Shown: positions 17,337 through 26,413, numbered from the stretch's first letter. The stretch: 64,000 bases of DNA from CAWCBH01 sp963793785 (GCA_963793785.1 CAWCBH010000003.1:806001-870000); one strand, 5' to 3'. Made by a program: numbers and translations. Notes: generated from the sequence alone by a model not told the origin.

Positions 17337-17881
17337 TCGTCACCCCGAAGATCCTCGCCCGTATCGTCGCCGTGCTGCTGCTCGGGGTGCTGCTGCAGCT
17401 CTCGTTCTTCTCGCAGGTCGAGCTGCTGCGCACGAGTCCTGACATCCTCCCGGCGCTGATCGTCGTCCTCGGGCTGCTCGGGGGCAGCATGACGGGAGCA
17501 GCGGCAGGCTTCTCGGTCGGGCTGCTCGTCGACTGCCTGCTGGTCGCCCCGCTCGGGGCCAGCTCGCTGGTCCTGCTGACCACCGGCTACCTGGCCGGTC
17601 TCTACCGCGAGCGCTTCGACGTCACCAGCTCGCTGGTGCCGCCGCTGATGTGCATGGGGCTGACTATGTTCGCCACGGCGGGCTTCGCGGCCGTGCAGCT
17701 GATGCTGGGGGTCGACGCATCGGTCAGCGTCCTGGTCGTCCGCGACATGGTCGTGAAGAGCATCTACGCGTTCTTCCTCGGGGTGCCGATCTACCTTGTG
17801 GTCAGGCGCCTGTTGAGACCGGCGCTGATCGACGATCGGGCGACGCGGCGACGCGTCCAGCCGAGGATGTTGGGAGCCTAG
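17333..17881 (+). CDS. mreD: MreD, membrane component of the elongasome
   Basis: 182 residues with about five hydrophobic helices (for example ILARIVAVLLLGVLLQL and LIVVLGLLGGSMTGAAAGFS), as usual for MreD. GTG 17333 overlaps the mreC stop as GTGA. It ends 16 nt before mrdA, so mreBCD-mrdA-rodA is a single unit. Confidence 0.92.
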   Translation: MIVTPKILARIVAVLLLGVLLQLSFFSQVELLRTSPDILPALIVVLGLLGGSMTGAAAGFSVGLLVDCLLVAPLGASSLVLLTTGYLAGLYRERFDVTSSLVPPLMCMGLTMFATAGFAAVQLMLGVDASVSVLVVRDMVVKSIYAFFLGVPIYLVVRRLLRPALIDDRATRRRVQPRMLGA

Positions 17882-17897
17882 GGGGAGTGAGGGTCCG

Positions 17898-19766
17898 ATG
17901 ATGTACCTGCGCTCCGACGACCGCCGGCCCCAGATCGGGTCCGGGTTCGCGCTGCGAGTGGCGATCCTGGGCGGCCTGGCACTGGCGATGTTCGCCGTCA
18001 TCTTCTTCCGCCTTTGGTACCTGCAGGTGCTCTCCGGCGACCGCTACCTGGCCGAGGCGAATGACAACCGCACCCGCGAGATCCGGGTCGGGGCGCCGCG
18101 GGGAGAGATCCTCGATCGCAACGGCAGGGTCCTGGTCGGCAACCGGACCAGCCTGGCGCTGCAGGTCGACCCCCAGGACATGCCCAGCGACGCCGGTGAG
18201 CGCCGGGCCCAGCTCGCCCGTCTCGCCGATCTCGCTGACCTGCCGCTGCGGCGGGTGCGGCGGACGATGCGCGAGGAGCTGCGCCTCGACCCCAACTCAC
18301 CGGTGACGCTCGACCGCGATGTCCCCTCGGAGCTGGTCTTTTACCTGCAGGAGAACCAGGCCCAGTTCCCCGGGGCCGAGATCGAGCGCGTCTTCGTGCG
18401 CCGCTACCCGCAGGGCACGCTCGCCGCCCACCTGTTCGGATACACCGGCGAGGTTTCCGCCGAGGAGCTGAAGCAATCTCGGTACCAGAGCCTCGAGCCG
18501 GGCGACGTGATCGGCAAGGACGGGGTCGAGTACACGTACGACCGCTTCCTGCGCGGCAGCCCGGGAGCCACCCGCCTCCAGGTCGATTCGCTCGGCCGGC
18601 CGAAAGGTGAATTGAGCGTCGTCGATCCGGTCCCGGGCAACAGCCTGCGGCTCTCGCTCGACTCGCAGCTCCAGGAAGCCGGCGAGGCGGCACTCTCCTC
18701 GCAGGGTCTGCCTGGGGCGTTCGTGGCAATGAACGTCGACGACGGCGAGATCATCGCGATGGGATCGAGCCCGAGCTTCGATCCCGCCTTCTTCACCAAG
18801 CCGTTCACCACGGCGGAGTACCAGGCACTCGTGGGCGAGGACGAGCTTGCGGGCCCGCTGTTCAACCGCGCGATCGCCGGCGCCTACCCGACCGGCTCGA
18901 CTTTCAAGCTGATCACCTCCGTCGCGGCGCTGGAGGCCGGCGAGGTGACGCCGGAGGAGATCATCCTCGACGACGGCGCCTACACGCTTGGCGGGATCAC
19001 GTTCCAGAACGCCGGCGGCGCCGTTTTCGGGTCGATCTCGATGCAGTACGCGCTGCAGGTCTCCTCCGACGTCTTCTACTACACGCTCGGCGACCGCATG
19101 AACGGCAGTCTGGCGCTGCAGCGCTGGTCGCGCCGGCTCGGAATCGGCGAGCCGACGGGGATCGACCTGCCGCTCGACTCGGGCGGCCTGCTGCCGACGC
19201 CGAAATGGCGCGACCGGCTGTTTGAGAAGGGGCTCACCGACCGGCCCTGGTCGGCGGGCGACAACGTCAACCTCTCGGTCGGCCAGGGCGACCTGCAGGC
19301 GAGCCCGCTGCAGATGGCGGTCGCCTACGCGACCGTCGCCAACGGCGGCACGGTCGTGCGGCCGCACCTCGGGCTCCAGGTCGAGGACGCGGCCGGCCGC
19401 GTGGTGCAGGAGGTCGACCCCTCGCCGGCGCGGAAGCTCGAGATCGACCCAGCCCACCGGCAGGTGATCATGGACGGCCTCCACGACGCCGCGCAGTCGC
19501 CGGGCGGCACCTCCTACAACGTCTTCGGCGGCTTCCCGGTCCCGGTCGCCGGGAAGACGGGCACCGCCGAGCGCCCCCCCTACGGGGACCAGTCCTGGTA
19601 CGTGGTCATGGCGCCGTACCCCGACCCCCGGGTCGTCGTCGCGGTGACCTTCGAGCAGGGCGGCTTCGGCGCCGACACGGCGGCACCCGCGGCTGCGACG
19701 ATCCTCTCCGAGTACTACGACGAGCAGGCGAAGCCGGTCACCAGCACCTCGGGAATCCTGGAGTGA
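17898..19766 (+). CDS. mrdA: Penicillin-binding protein 2, elongasome transpeptidase
   Basis: 622 residues, class B PBP. One N-terminal transmembrane anchor (about 20-42) is followed by the pedestal/dimerisation domain (RGEILDRNGRVLVGN). The transpeptidase domain has the active-site STFK at 334-337, SSD as the second motif and KTGT at 553-556. It cross-links peptidoglycan with the glycosyltransferase RodA, encoded 7 nt downstream. Start ATG 17898 with an alternative ATG one codon later. Confidence 0.96.
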   Translation: MMYLRSDDRRPQIGSGFALRVAILGGLALAMFAVIFFRLWYLQVLSGDRYLAEANDNRTREIRVGAPRGEILDRNGRVLVGNRTSLALQVDPQDMPSDAGERRAQLARLADLADLPLRRVRRTMREELRLDPNSPVTLDRDVPSELVFYLQENQAQFPGAEIERVFVRRYPQGTLAAHLFGYTGEVSAEELKQSRYQSLEPGDVIGKDGVEYTYDRFLRGSPGATRLQVDSLGRPKGELSVVDPVPGNSLRLSLDSQLQEAGEAALSSQGLPGAFVAMNVDDGEIIAMGSSPSFDPAFFTKPFTTAEYQALVGEDELAGPLFNRAIAGAYPTGSTFKLITSVAALEAGEVTPEEIILDDGAYTLGGITFQNAGGAVFGSISMQYALQVSSDVFYYTLGDRMNGSLALQRWSRRLGIGEPTGIDLPLDSGGLLPTPKWRDRLFEKGLTDRPWSAGDNVNLSVGQGDLQASPLQMAVAYATVANGGTVVRPHLGLQVEDAAGRVVQEVDPSPARKLEIDPAHRQVIMDGLHDAAQSPGGTSYNVFGGFPVPVAGKTGTAERPPYGDQSWYVVMAPYPDPRVVVAVTFEQGGFGADTAAPAAATILSEYYDEQAKPVTSTSGILE

Positions 19767-19773
19767 TCGCCTG

Positions 19774-20970
19774 ATGTACGCGACCAGCTCCCGCCGCGCC
19801 CGCCCGGAACCGTTCTCGACTCGCCTCTCGATGTCCGAGCGGCTGGGCCTGCCGTACCTCGACCTTCCCCTGCTTGCAGCAGCGCTGGCGCTGGCCGGGT
19901 TCAGCATCTTCACCCTCGCCCAGGCAACCACCGGCGACGTTCCCGGCGACCCCTACTTCTTCACCGAGCGCCAGGCGATCTACACCGGCCTCGGGATGCT
20001 CGGACTGATCCTCTTGACCCGAATCGACTATTCGCGCTTTCGCGAGCTGCGGGTGGGGATCTACACCTTCATGTGCTTCAGCATCTCGATGGTGTTCGTG
20101 TTCGGGTTCGCCGCCCGGGGGTCGCGGCGGTCCTTCGACTTTCCCTTCTTCAGCTTTCAACCATCCGAGCTCGGCAAGCTGCTGCTGGCATTGGCGCTGG
20201 CAGGGTTCGTCATCGACGGAGCCCGGCGCGGGTCGGAGCGGCAGCGCACAGCGCGTTACCTCCTGCTCGGGCTGGCGCCGGCGGCGCTCGTTTTCATGCA
20301 ACCGGACCTCGGAACCTCGCTGGTGTTCGGGGTCGTCACACTCGCCGTTATCTACCTGGCGGGCGTCCGTTGGACGCACTTCGCCGCGGTCGGCGCAGCC
20401 ATCGTCGTCTCCACCGCATTGGTCCTCGTCGCGGCTCCCGCGGCCGGCACCCCGGTGCTGAAGGGCTACCAGGAGGAACGTCTGACGTCCTTCCTGCATC
20501 CCACTGAGGATCCGGGCGACGCCGGCTACCAGCAAAACCAGGCCAAGATCGCCATCGGCTCCGGGCAGAAGACCGGACGAGGCGATCAGGCCACCCAGAC
20601 GCGGCTCGACTTCGTTCCCGAGCGGCACACCGACTTCATTTTTGCGGTCGTCGGTGAGCGCTACGGATTCATGGGAGCCGCGTTGGTCCTATCCCTCTAC
20701 GCCCTGCTGATCTGGCGGGCGCTGCGGATCGTGACACTCTCAAAGAACTTGTACGGGACCCTGGTCGCCGGTGGGATAACCGCCGCGCTGATGTTCCAGG
20801 TTTTCGTCAACGTTGGGATGAACCTCGGAATCATGCCCATCACCGGCATTCCCTTGCCGCTGATGAGCTACGGGGGTTCATCCGTCCTCGCCACCTTCTT
20901 GGCGGTGGGGGTCCTGGAGAGCATTCACATGCAAGCGCGGCTCAGCCAGAAGAGCAGGTTTGCCTGGTGA
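19774..20970 (+). CDS. rodA: RodA, SEDS-family peptidoglycan glycosyltransferase
   Basis: 398 residues with about ten membrane helices. SEDS signatures include FSFQPSELGKLLLALALAGF, VFMQPDLGTSLVFGVV, the DFVPERHTDFIFAVVGERYG segment and the C-terminal GIMPITGIPLPLMSYGGSS. It polymerises lipid II with PBP2. The 52-nt gap before the next gene (20971-21022) holds no ORF. Confidence 0.96.
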   Translation: MYATSSRRARPEPFSTRLSMSERLGLPYLDLPLLAAALALAGFSIFTLAQATTGDVPGDPYFFTERQAIYTGLGMLGLILLTRIDYSRFRELRVGIYTFMCFSISMVFVFGFAARGSRRSFDFPFFSFQPSELGKLLLALALAGFVIDGARRGSERQRTARYLLLGLAPAALVFMQPDLGTSLVFGVVTLAVIYLAGVRWTHFAAVGAAIVVSTALVLVAAPAAGTPVLKGYQEERLTSFLHPTEDPGDAGYQQNQAKIAIGSGQKTGRGDQATQTRLDFVPERHTDFIFAVVGERYGFMGAALVLSLYALLIWRALRIVTLSKNLYGTLVAGGITAALMFQVFVNVGMNLGIMPITGIPLPLMSYGGSSVLATFLAVGVLESIHMQARLSQKSRFAW

Positions 20971-21022
20971 GGCCCCGAAGGGCTCGCTGGGCGCGTACCG
21001 ATTCTGAACTGAGTTGAACTAA

Positions 21023-22870
21023 ATGAAAAAGACAATCCTGGTTTCGGCCGACAGAGGCGAAACCCGCGTCGCAGTGCTCGAGTCAAGGAGCAAGGACGCG
21101 ACCCGAGCGGTCGCCGAGCTCTACGTCGAGCGACGCGGGCGCCGCTCCATCGTCGGCAACATCTACAAGGGCAAGGTCGACAACGTCCTGCCCGGAATGG
21201 AGGCCGCGTTCGTCGACATCGGCCTGGAGCGAAACGGCTTCCTGCACGTCGACGAGATCGTCACGCCCGACGGACAGGCGGCTCCGAAGCGCGGCCACGG
21301 CCGCGGACGCCGCATCAACGAGCTGATCAAGCCCGGGCAGGAGATCGTCGTCCAGGTGGTCAAGGACCCGCTGAAGACCAAGGGGGCGCGGCTCTCGATG
21401 CAGCTCTCGATCGCCGGCCGCTATCTCGTCTATGCGCCGCAGGGAAGCGGCGTCGGCGTCAGCCGCCGCCTCACCGACCGTGAGCGCGACCGGCTGCGCA
21501 AGATGGTCGAGCGCACCTACAAGGGCCCCGGCGGATTGATCGTCCGCACCGCCGCCCACGGCGCCAAGAAGACCGACTTCGTGCGCGAGATCGGCTACCT
21601 GCACAAGCTCAACGACGTGCTGGACCGTCGCAGCGCCGATACCAAGGCCCCGAACCTGATCTTCCAGGAGGCAGATCTCTCGGTGCGGGTCCTCCGCGAC
21701 GTCTTCCTGAGCGATTTCGAGAAGGCGATCATCGACTCCGAGCAACAGTTCGACCGAGTGACGAAGTTCTTCGAGCGAACCGCCCCGGAGCTGGTCTCGG
21801 GGGTGGAGCTCTACAAGGGCCGCAAGCCGCTGTTCGAGAAGTGGGAGATCGAGCGCGAGATCGACTCGACCTTGCGGCGCCGCGTCGACCTCCCGTCCGG
21901 CGGCTATCTGATCATCGACTACGCCGAGGCGCTGACGGTGATCGACGTCAACAGCGGCAGCTTCACGGGACGCGGAAAGGGGGGCCTCGAGGAGACGATC
22001 ACCCGCGTCAACAACGAAGCCGCGGAGGAGGCCGTCAGACAGCTGCGACTGCGCGACATCGGCGGGATCATCGTCGTCGATTTCATCGACATGGCCCGCG
22101 CCCGCAACCGCGACAAGGTGCTGACGACGATGCGCAAGGCGCTCGACGCCGACAAGTCGAAGAGCTATGTCGTCGAGGTCTCGCCGCTGGGCCTGGTCGA
22201 GATGACACGCCAGAACGTCACCGACGGAGTTCGCGAGATTCTCACCACCCGCTGTCCGACCTGCGACGGCGAGGGGGTGGTGCTCTCGGCGGAGACGGTG
22301 GCGCTGGAGAGCATGCGAAAGCTCCGCGACCTTGCCGCCTCCGAGAAGGAGCCGGAGGCGTTCCTGGTCCGGGTCAATCCGCGCGTCGCCGCGGAGCTGA
22401 TCGAGCCCGCGAGCGGGCTCACCGAGCTCGAGGCCGAGACCGGCAAGGAGTTCCATTTCGAGGGCGGCGATGTGCTGCCGATAGGCACCTTCGAGGTGGT
22501 CGAGACCGGTAGCCGCGAGAAGATCGTCGAGCGGGCGCTGCCTTTCAAGGTCGGCGAGGAGGTCCTGGTCAGGATCGAGGAGCCGCACATGTACAACGCC
22601 AACGACGCGATCGCCCGGGTCGACTCCTACATCGTCAGCGTCACCGGAGGGGGTCCCTTCGTCGGCGAGCGCAAGCTGGTGCGGATCGAGCGCGTCGAGC
22701 GTTCGGCGGCGGTCGCGTCGCTGCCCGGTGAGGCCGGGTCGAACGGAGCCGGCGCCGCCGAGGGCGACGGCGGCGAGCAGCTAGAATCGTCCGGCTCCGG
22801 CAGGCGCAGGCGGCGCGGTCGCAGAGGTGGCCGTCGCCGTTCGGGCGCCCGCGCATCCGATGACGAATGA
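21023..22870 (+). CDS. rng: Ribonuclease E/G family endoribonuclease
   Basis: 615 residues. An N-terminal S1 domain (GNIYKGKVDNVLPGMEAAFVD) is followed by the RNase-H-like/DNase-I-like catalytic region, with the metal-binding Asp residues in LTVIDVNSG and IIVVDFIDM. The zinc-link motif CPTCDGEG lies near residue 412. The C-terminus is a short Arg/Gly-rich tail (GRRRRRGRRGGRRR) rather than the long RNase E scaffold. It acts in rRNA and mRNA processing. There is no clear Shine-Dalgarno before the ATG. It is linked to rplU as in many actinobacteria. Confidence 0.94.
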   Translation: MKKTILVSADRGETRVAVLESRSKDATRAVAELYVERRGRRSIVGNIYKGKVDNVLPGMEAAFVDIGLERNGFLHVDEIVTPDGQAAPKRGHGRGRRINELIKPGQEIVVQVVKDPLKTKGARLSMQLSIAGRYLVYAPQGSGVGVSRRLTDRERDRLRKMVERTYKGPGGLIVRTAAHGAKKTDFVREIGYLHKLNDVLDRRSADTKAPNLIFQEADLSVRVLRDVFLSDFEKAIIDSEQQFDRVTKFFERTAPELVSGVELYKGRKPLFEKWEIEREIDSTLRRRVDLPSGGYLIIDYAEALTVIDVNSGSFTGRGKGGLEETITRVNNEAAEEAVRQLRLRDIGGIIVVDFIDMARARNRDKVLTTMRKALDADKSKSYVVEVSPLGLVEMTRQNVTDGVREILTTRCPTCDGEGVVLSAETVALESMRKLRDLAASEKEPEAFLVRVNPRVAAELIEPASGLTELEAETGKEFHFEGGDVLPIGTFEVVETGSREKIVERALPFKVGEEVLVRIEEPHMYNANDAIARVDSYIVSVTGGGPFVGERKLVRIERVERSAAVASLPGEAGSNGAGAAEGDGGEQLESSGSGRRRRRGRRGGRRRSGARASDDE

Positions 22871-22883
22871 GCGAGGCTGAGAC

Positions 22884-23324
22884 GTGTACGCGGTGATCGA
22901 AAGCGGCGGCAAGCAGTACAGGGTCGAGAAGGGGACCTCCCTGCTCGTCGACCGCCTGCCGGCGAAGGAGGGCGACAAGGTGGCGCTGCGCCCGGTCCTC
23001 TTTCGCGACAAGGACGTTGTCGCCGACACCTCCGGCCTCGAGAAGGTCAAGGTGGAGGCAACGGTTGCCGAGCACCTTCGCGGCCCGAAGGTGAAGGTCT
23101 TCAAGTACAAGCCCAAGAAGGGCTACCGCAGGCGCGCCGGGCATCGCTCCGAGCTGACCAAGCTCGAAGTGACGGAGCTGAAGATGCTGACCCGCAAGCC
23201 GGCGGCGAAGAAGCCCGCGACAGAGAAGGCCGCGGCCAAGAAACCGGCGGCGAAGAAGCCTGCCGCGAAGAAGCCCGCGGCCCGCAAGCCGGCGGCGAAG
23301 AAGGAGGACGGCGATGGCTCATAA
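22884..23324 (+). CDS. rplU: 50S ribosomal protein L21 with Lys/Ala/Pro repeat tail
   Basis: 146 residues. The first 103 are an ordinary L21 (YAVIESGGKQYRVEKG, FKYKPKKGYRRRAGHR). The remainder is a basic low-complexity tail made of about seven KPAAK-like units and ending KKEDGDGS. Such histone-H1-like tails are not part of the core L21 fold and probably contact RNA. GTG start at 22884; the 3' end overlaps rpmA by 11 nt. Confidence 0.96.
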   Translation: MYAVIESGGKQYRVEKGTSLLVDRLPAKEGDKVALRPVLFRDKDVVADTSGLEKVKVEATVAEHLRGPKVKVFKYKPKKGYRRRAGHRSELTKLEVTELKMLTRKPAAKKPATEKAAAKKPAAKKPAAKKPAARKPAAKKEDGDGS

Positions 23325-23568
23325 GAAGGGACTCGGCTCCAGCCGCAACGGCCGCGACTCGAACCCGAAGATGCTCGGGGTCAAGGTCTTCGCCGGCCAG
23401 CGCGTCAACGGCGGCGAGATCATCGTTCGCCAGCGTGGCACCCGCTTTTGGCCCGGCGACGGGACCGGCCTCGGCCGCGACCACACGATCTTCGCGACTC
23501 GAGCGGGCGTGGTCGAGTTCAAGGCCGCGCGCCGCGGCCGCAAGATCAGCGTCGTCGAGAGCGAGTAG
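23314..23568 (+). CDS. rpmA: 50S ribosomal protein L27
   Basis: 84 residues, full length. The start AHKKGLGSSRNGRDSNPKML is typical of L27 that needs no N-terminal cleavage; the N-terminal tail reaches the peptidyl-transferase centre. It starts inside the last codons of rplU, so the two are translationally coupled. Confidence 0.98.
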   Translation: MAHKKGLGSSRNGRDSNPKMLGVKVFAGQRVNGGEIIVRQRGTRFWPGDGTGLGRDHTIFATRAGVVEFKAARRGRKISVVESE

Positions 23569-23587
23569 CGCGAAGGCGCTCCGCGCG

Positions 23588-23834
23588 GCGGGTCCTGTCA
23601 CCGAGCGGGACCCACCAGCCCCTGTGCTGCAGTAGCTGCTCGGGACTGGTTCCCCCGCTCGGCACCACCCGCCGCGAACAGCCGCGACTCCCACGACGCA
23701 CGACGATCAGCCCGTCCGCGCGGGAGCGGAGGGGCCGCGACCCTTCTCCCGCGGGTGGCACGGGAGGGGGGACCGGCGCGAGGAAGCTTTAGCTACCGGA
23801 GGGCCGGTGGGTCCCCTGCCGTGACAGGACCCGC
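23588..23834. repeat. Large imperfect inverted repeat filling the rpmA-obgE gap
   Basis: A perfect 14-bp arm (GCGGGTCCTGTCAC, 23588-23601) pairs with 23821-23834. After a symmetric 5x5-nt internal loop, a perfect 10-bp arm (GGGACCCACC, 23607-23616) pairs with 23806-23815. Weaker pairing continues inward by eye for several tens of bases, including CACCCGC-like blocks on both sides. The 303-nt gap 23569-23871 contains no supported ORF. It could be a MITE-like remnant, a structured RNA leader of obgE, or a large terminator. Confidence 0.7.
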
Positions 23835-23857
23835 GGGCCCAGCGGCCGGCCGGCGCC

Positions 23858-23863
23858 TACCCT
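23858..23863 (+). promoter_or_regulatory. -10 box for obgE
   Basis: TACCCT, 8 nt before GTG 23872. Confidence 0.5.
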
Positions 23864-23871
23864 CTGGTGCC

Positions 23872-25170
23872 GTGCTGTACGACAAGGCGAAGATCTACGT
23901 CGAAGGTGGGCGTGGGGGAGACGGAAGCGTCTCCTTCCGCCGCGAGGCGCACGTCCCCAAGGGAGGCCCTGACGGGGGTGACGGCGGCCACGGCGGCGAC
24001 GTTGTGCTGGTCTGCGACCCGTCGCGCCGCGACCTCGGTGCGCTGCGCGGCAGCAAGCACTTCCGGGCCGGCGGGGGACGCAACGGGGAGGGCGGGAACC
24101 GCCATGGCGCTCGCGGCGAGGATGCGGTGATCCCGGTCGCGGCGGGCACCGAGGCGACGGCGCTGGACGGAAGCCGCATCGACCTCACGGCCACGGGCCA
24201 GCGGGCGACGGTCGCCCGCGGGGGCCGTGCAGGCAAGGGCAACAAGCGCTTTGCGACCTCGACCCGTCAGGCACCCCGGTTCGCCGAGCGGGGCCTGACC
24301 GGGGAGTCGGGCTGGATCGAGGTGCAGCTGAAGCTGCTTGCCGACGCCGGCCTGATCGGGCTGCCGAACGCCGGCAAGTCGTCGCTGCTCGGACGCCTCA
24401 CCCGGGCGGCCCCGAAGGTGGCCGACTATCCGTTCACGACCCTGGAGCCGGTCCTGGGGACGATCTCCGACGACGAGGGCCAGGCGGTCGTCGCCGACAT
24501 CCCGGGGCTGATCGAGGGCGCCTCGCAGGGTGCCGGCCTCGGGCACGAGTTTCTCGCCCACGTCGAGCGGTGCTCGCTGCTCGTGCACCTGGTGGAGATC
24601 GATCCCACCGAGGGGAGCCCTGAGGAGAACTACGAGACGGTCCGCTCCGAGCTACGTTCCCACGGCACCGGGCTCGAGGCGCTCCCCGAGCTGGTGCTGC
24701 TGTCGAAGTCCGACCTCGCACCTGCCGACCAGGTTGAAGCGATGCTCGCGGAATGGAAGGAGGGGCTCGAGGAGCCCGCGGTCGACGTGCTCGCCGCTTC
24801 GGCCGCTACCGGTGACGGCCTGGACGAGCTGCGCCGCCGGATTCTCGCAACCGTCGCCGCTGCATCCCCTGCCGGGCCGGCTGTCGCCAACGCCGCCGCC
24901 GCAGACTTCGAAGTCGATCATCGCGTCTACAGGCCGGCCGGCGAAGGGGGATACCGGGTCGAGCGCGACCCCGACGGCGTCTTCCGCGTCCTCGGGCGCG
25001 GGGTCGAGATGCTGTTCGAGCGCCACGACCTGGCCAACGAGGAGGCGCTCGCCTATCTGGAGCAGCGGCTGAAGGAGATGGGGGTGCTGGCGGCGCTTCA
25101 ATCGGCGGGCTTTGAGGCCGGCGACGACATCCGGGTCGGCGAGCACGAGTTCGAGCTGTTCCCGAACTAG
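23872..25170 (+). CDS. obgE: Obg GTPase (CgtA)
   Basis: 432 residues from GTG 23872. The glycine-rich Obg domain starts at once (LYDKAKIYVEGGRGGDGSVS). The GTPase domain has G1 GLPNAGKSS, G3 DIPGL and G4 SKSD. A C-terminal OCT domain ends in GDDIRVGEHEFELFPN. It binds the large ribosomal subunit and links growth to ppGpp. An upstream in-frame start at 23755 is rejected, because it would add an unrelated 39 residues lying inside the inverted repeat. Confidence 0.96.
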   Translation: MLYDKAKIYVEGGRGGDGSVSFRREAHVPKGGPDGGDGGHGGDVVLVCDPSRRDLGALRGSKHFRAGGGRNGEGGNRHGARGEDAVIPVAAGTEATALDGSRIDLTATGQRATVARGGRAGKGNKRFATSTRQAPRFAERGLTGESGWIEVQLKLLADAGLIGLPNAGKSSLLGRLTRAAPKVADYPFTTLEPVLGTISDDEGQAVVADIPGLIEGASQGAGLGHEFLAHVERCSLLVHLVEIDPTEGSPEENYETVRSELRSHGTGLEALPELVLLSKSDLAPADQVEAMLAEWKEGLEEPAVDVLAASAATGDGLDELRRRILATVAAASPAGPAVANAAAADFEVDHRVYRPAGEGGYRVERDPDGVFRVLGRGVEMLFERHDLANEEALAYLEQRLKEMGVLAALQSAGFEAGDDIRVGEHEFELFPN

Positions 25171-25171
25171 G

Positions 25172-25237
25172 CCCGCCTCGGCTCCCGCGGCGGGCCAGAG
25201 AATCAGATGTGGATGGCCCGCCGCTCCCGCGTCCGGG
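25172..25237 (+). repeat. Intergenic hairpin element, copy B
   Basis: Inner perfect 11-bp stem 25187-25197 (GCGGCGGGCCA) pairs with 25214-25224. The 16-nt loop 25198-25213 contains GAATCAGATGTGGA. A weak outer pairing CCCG/CGGG (25172-25175 with 25234-25237) mirrors the outer stem of copy A. Left flank GCTCCC and right flank TCCCGCGTCCG are the same as at 4793-4870. It starts 2 nt after the obgE stop and ends just before the proB promoter. Confidence 0.7.
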
Positions 25238-25252
25238 TGCGAGCTACGCGCC

Positions 25253-25258
25253 TAGACT
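25253..25258 (+). promoter_or_regulatory. -10 box for proB
   Basis: TAGACT, 10 nt before ATG 25269. It lies downstream of an in-frame ATG at 25209, which is therefore unlikely to be used. Confidence 0.5.
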
Positions 25259-25268
25259 TGCGGCCCCG

Positions 25269-26357
25269 ATGACGCTGATCGTCAAGCTCGGATCCTCGAT
25301 CGTCGCCGGCGACGACGGCGAGCTGCGCTCGGACGTGCTCGACTCGGTCTGCCGCCAGGTGGGCGATCTCGAGCGAGCCGGGGAGCGCGTTGCCCTGGTC
25401 ACCTCCGGCGCGATCGCCCGCGGCATGCGTCTACTCGGGCTGCCGGCACGGCCTCGGGCGATGGACGAGCTGCAGGCCGCTTCGGCGATCGGCCAGGGGG
25501 ACCTGTTTCGCGCCTACGAGTCCCGCCTCAGCGCCCAGGAGGTGCGTTCGGCGCAGGTGCTGTTGACCGCCTCCGACATCGCCGCCCGCACCAACTACCT
25601 CAACGCCAGGCAGACGCTGCAACGGCTGCTCGAGTGGAGGGTTGTGCCGATCGTGAACGAGAACGACACCACCGCCACTGACGAGATCACCTTCGGAGAC
25701 AACGATTTCCTCGCCGCCCAGGTGGCGATCCTGCTCGACGCGCGGCTGCTGGTCCTGCTCACCGACACCGACGGCCTGCACACCGCCGACCCGCGCACGA
25801 ACCCCGACGCCTCACTCGTCGAGGAGGTGCGCGAGCCGGGCCAGCTCGAAGACCTGGAGATCGGCGACCGGACCTCGCCGTTCGGCCTCGGCGGAATGCG
25901 GAGCAAGGTGGCGGCGGCAGAGATGGCGAGCGAGTCGGGGATTCCCGCGCTGATCTGCAACGGAACCGTGAACGGGACGCTCGCCGAGGCGGCGGCGGGT
26001 CGCCCCGTCGGCACCCGTTTCGGTGCCCGGCCGTCAAAGGCCTCGAGCTTCAAGCTCTGGCTCAGGTACGCAAAGCCGGCCCACGGGCGCTTGACTGTCG
26101 ACGGCGGCGCTGCCCGGGTGCTGCGCGAGCGCGGCTCCAGCCTTCTCCCGGTCGGGATCACTGCGGTCGAAGGGAGCTTCGCGGCCGGCGACGCGGTTGA
26201 GGTGGTCGCCGACGGCGAGGTGGTCGGCAAGGGGATCGTCAACTACTCCGCCGCGGAGGTGGAGCGGATCAAGGGGCGCAAGAGCGCCGAGGTGCGAGAG
26301 CTGATGCCGCACGCCGCCGAGGAGGCGGTGCACCGCGATAACTTTGTGCTGCGCTGA
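25269..26357 (+). CDS. proB: Glutamate 5-kinase
   Basis: 362 residues. An N-terminal amino-acid-kinase domain (LIVKLGSSIVAG at the start, NENDTTATDEITFGDND, LLTDTDGLHTADPR) is followed by a C-terminal PUA domain (KPAHGRLTVDGGAARVL to KGIVNYSAAE). It phosphorylates glutamate in the first step of proline synthesis; the next enzyme is encoded directly downstream. The start is ATG 25269, since the conserved kinase strand begins two residues later and the upstream sequence belongs to the hairpin element. Confidence 0.96.
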   Translation: MTLIVKLGSSIVAGDDGELRSDVLDSVCRQVGDLERAGERVALVTSGAIARGMRLLGLPARPRAMDELQAASAIGQGDLFRAYESRLSAQEVRSAQVLLTASDIAARTNYLNARQTLQRLLEWRVVPIVNENDTTATDEITFGDNDFLAAQVAILLDARLLVLLTDTDGLHTADPRTNPDASLVEEVREPGQLEDLEIGDRTSPFGLGGMRSKVAAAEMASESGIPALICNGTVNGTLAEAAAGRPVGTRFGARPSKASSFKLWLRYAKPAHGRLTVDGGAARVLRERGSSLLPVGITAVEGSFAAGDAVEVVADGEVVGKGIVNYSAAEVERIKGRKSAEVRELMPHAAEEAVHRDNFVLR

Positions 26358-26413
26358 CCGCGCACCTCCCCAGCTCCGCTTCCGGGCGTGCGCGGGGGTA
26401 GCCCACCCGCGGC

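Noticed and set aside
23755..23871. In-frame upstream extension of obgE
   Set aside because: It codes for sequence unrelated to Obg and lies inside the inverted-repeat structure; the Obg fold starts at GTG 23872.
25209..25268. Upstream ATG for proB
   Set aside because: It lies in the loop/stem of hairpin B and precedes the proB -10 box.
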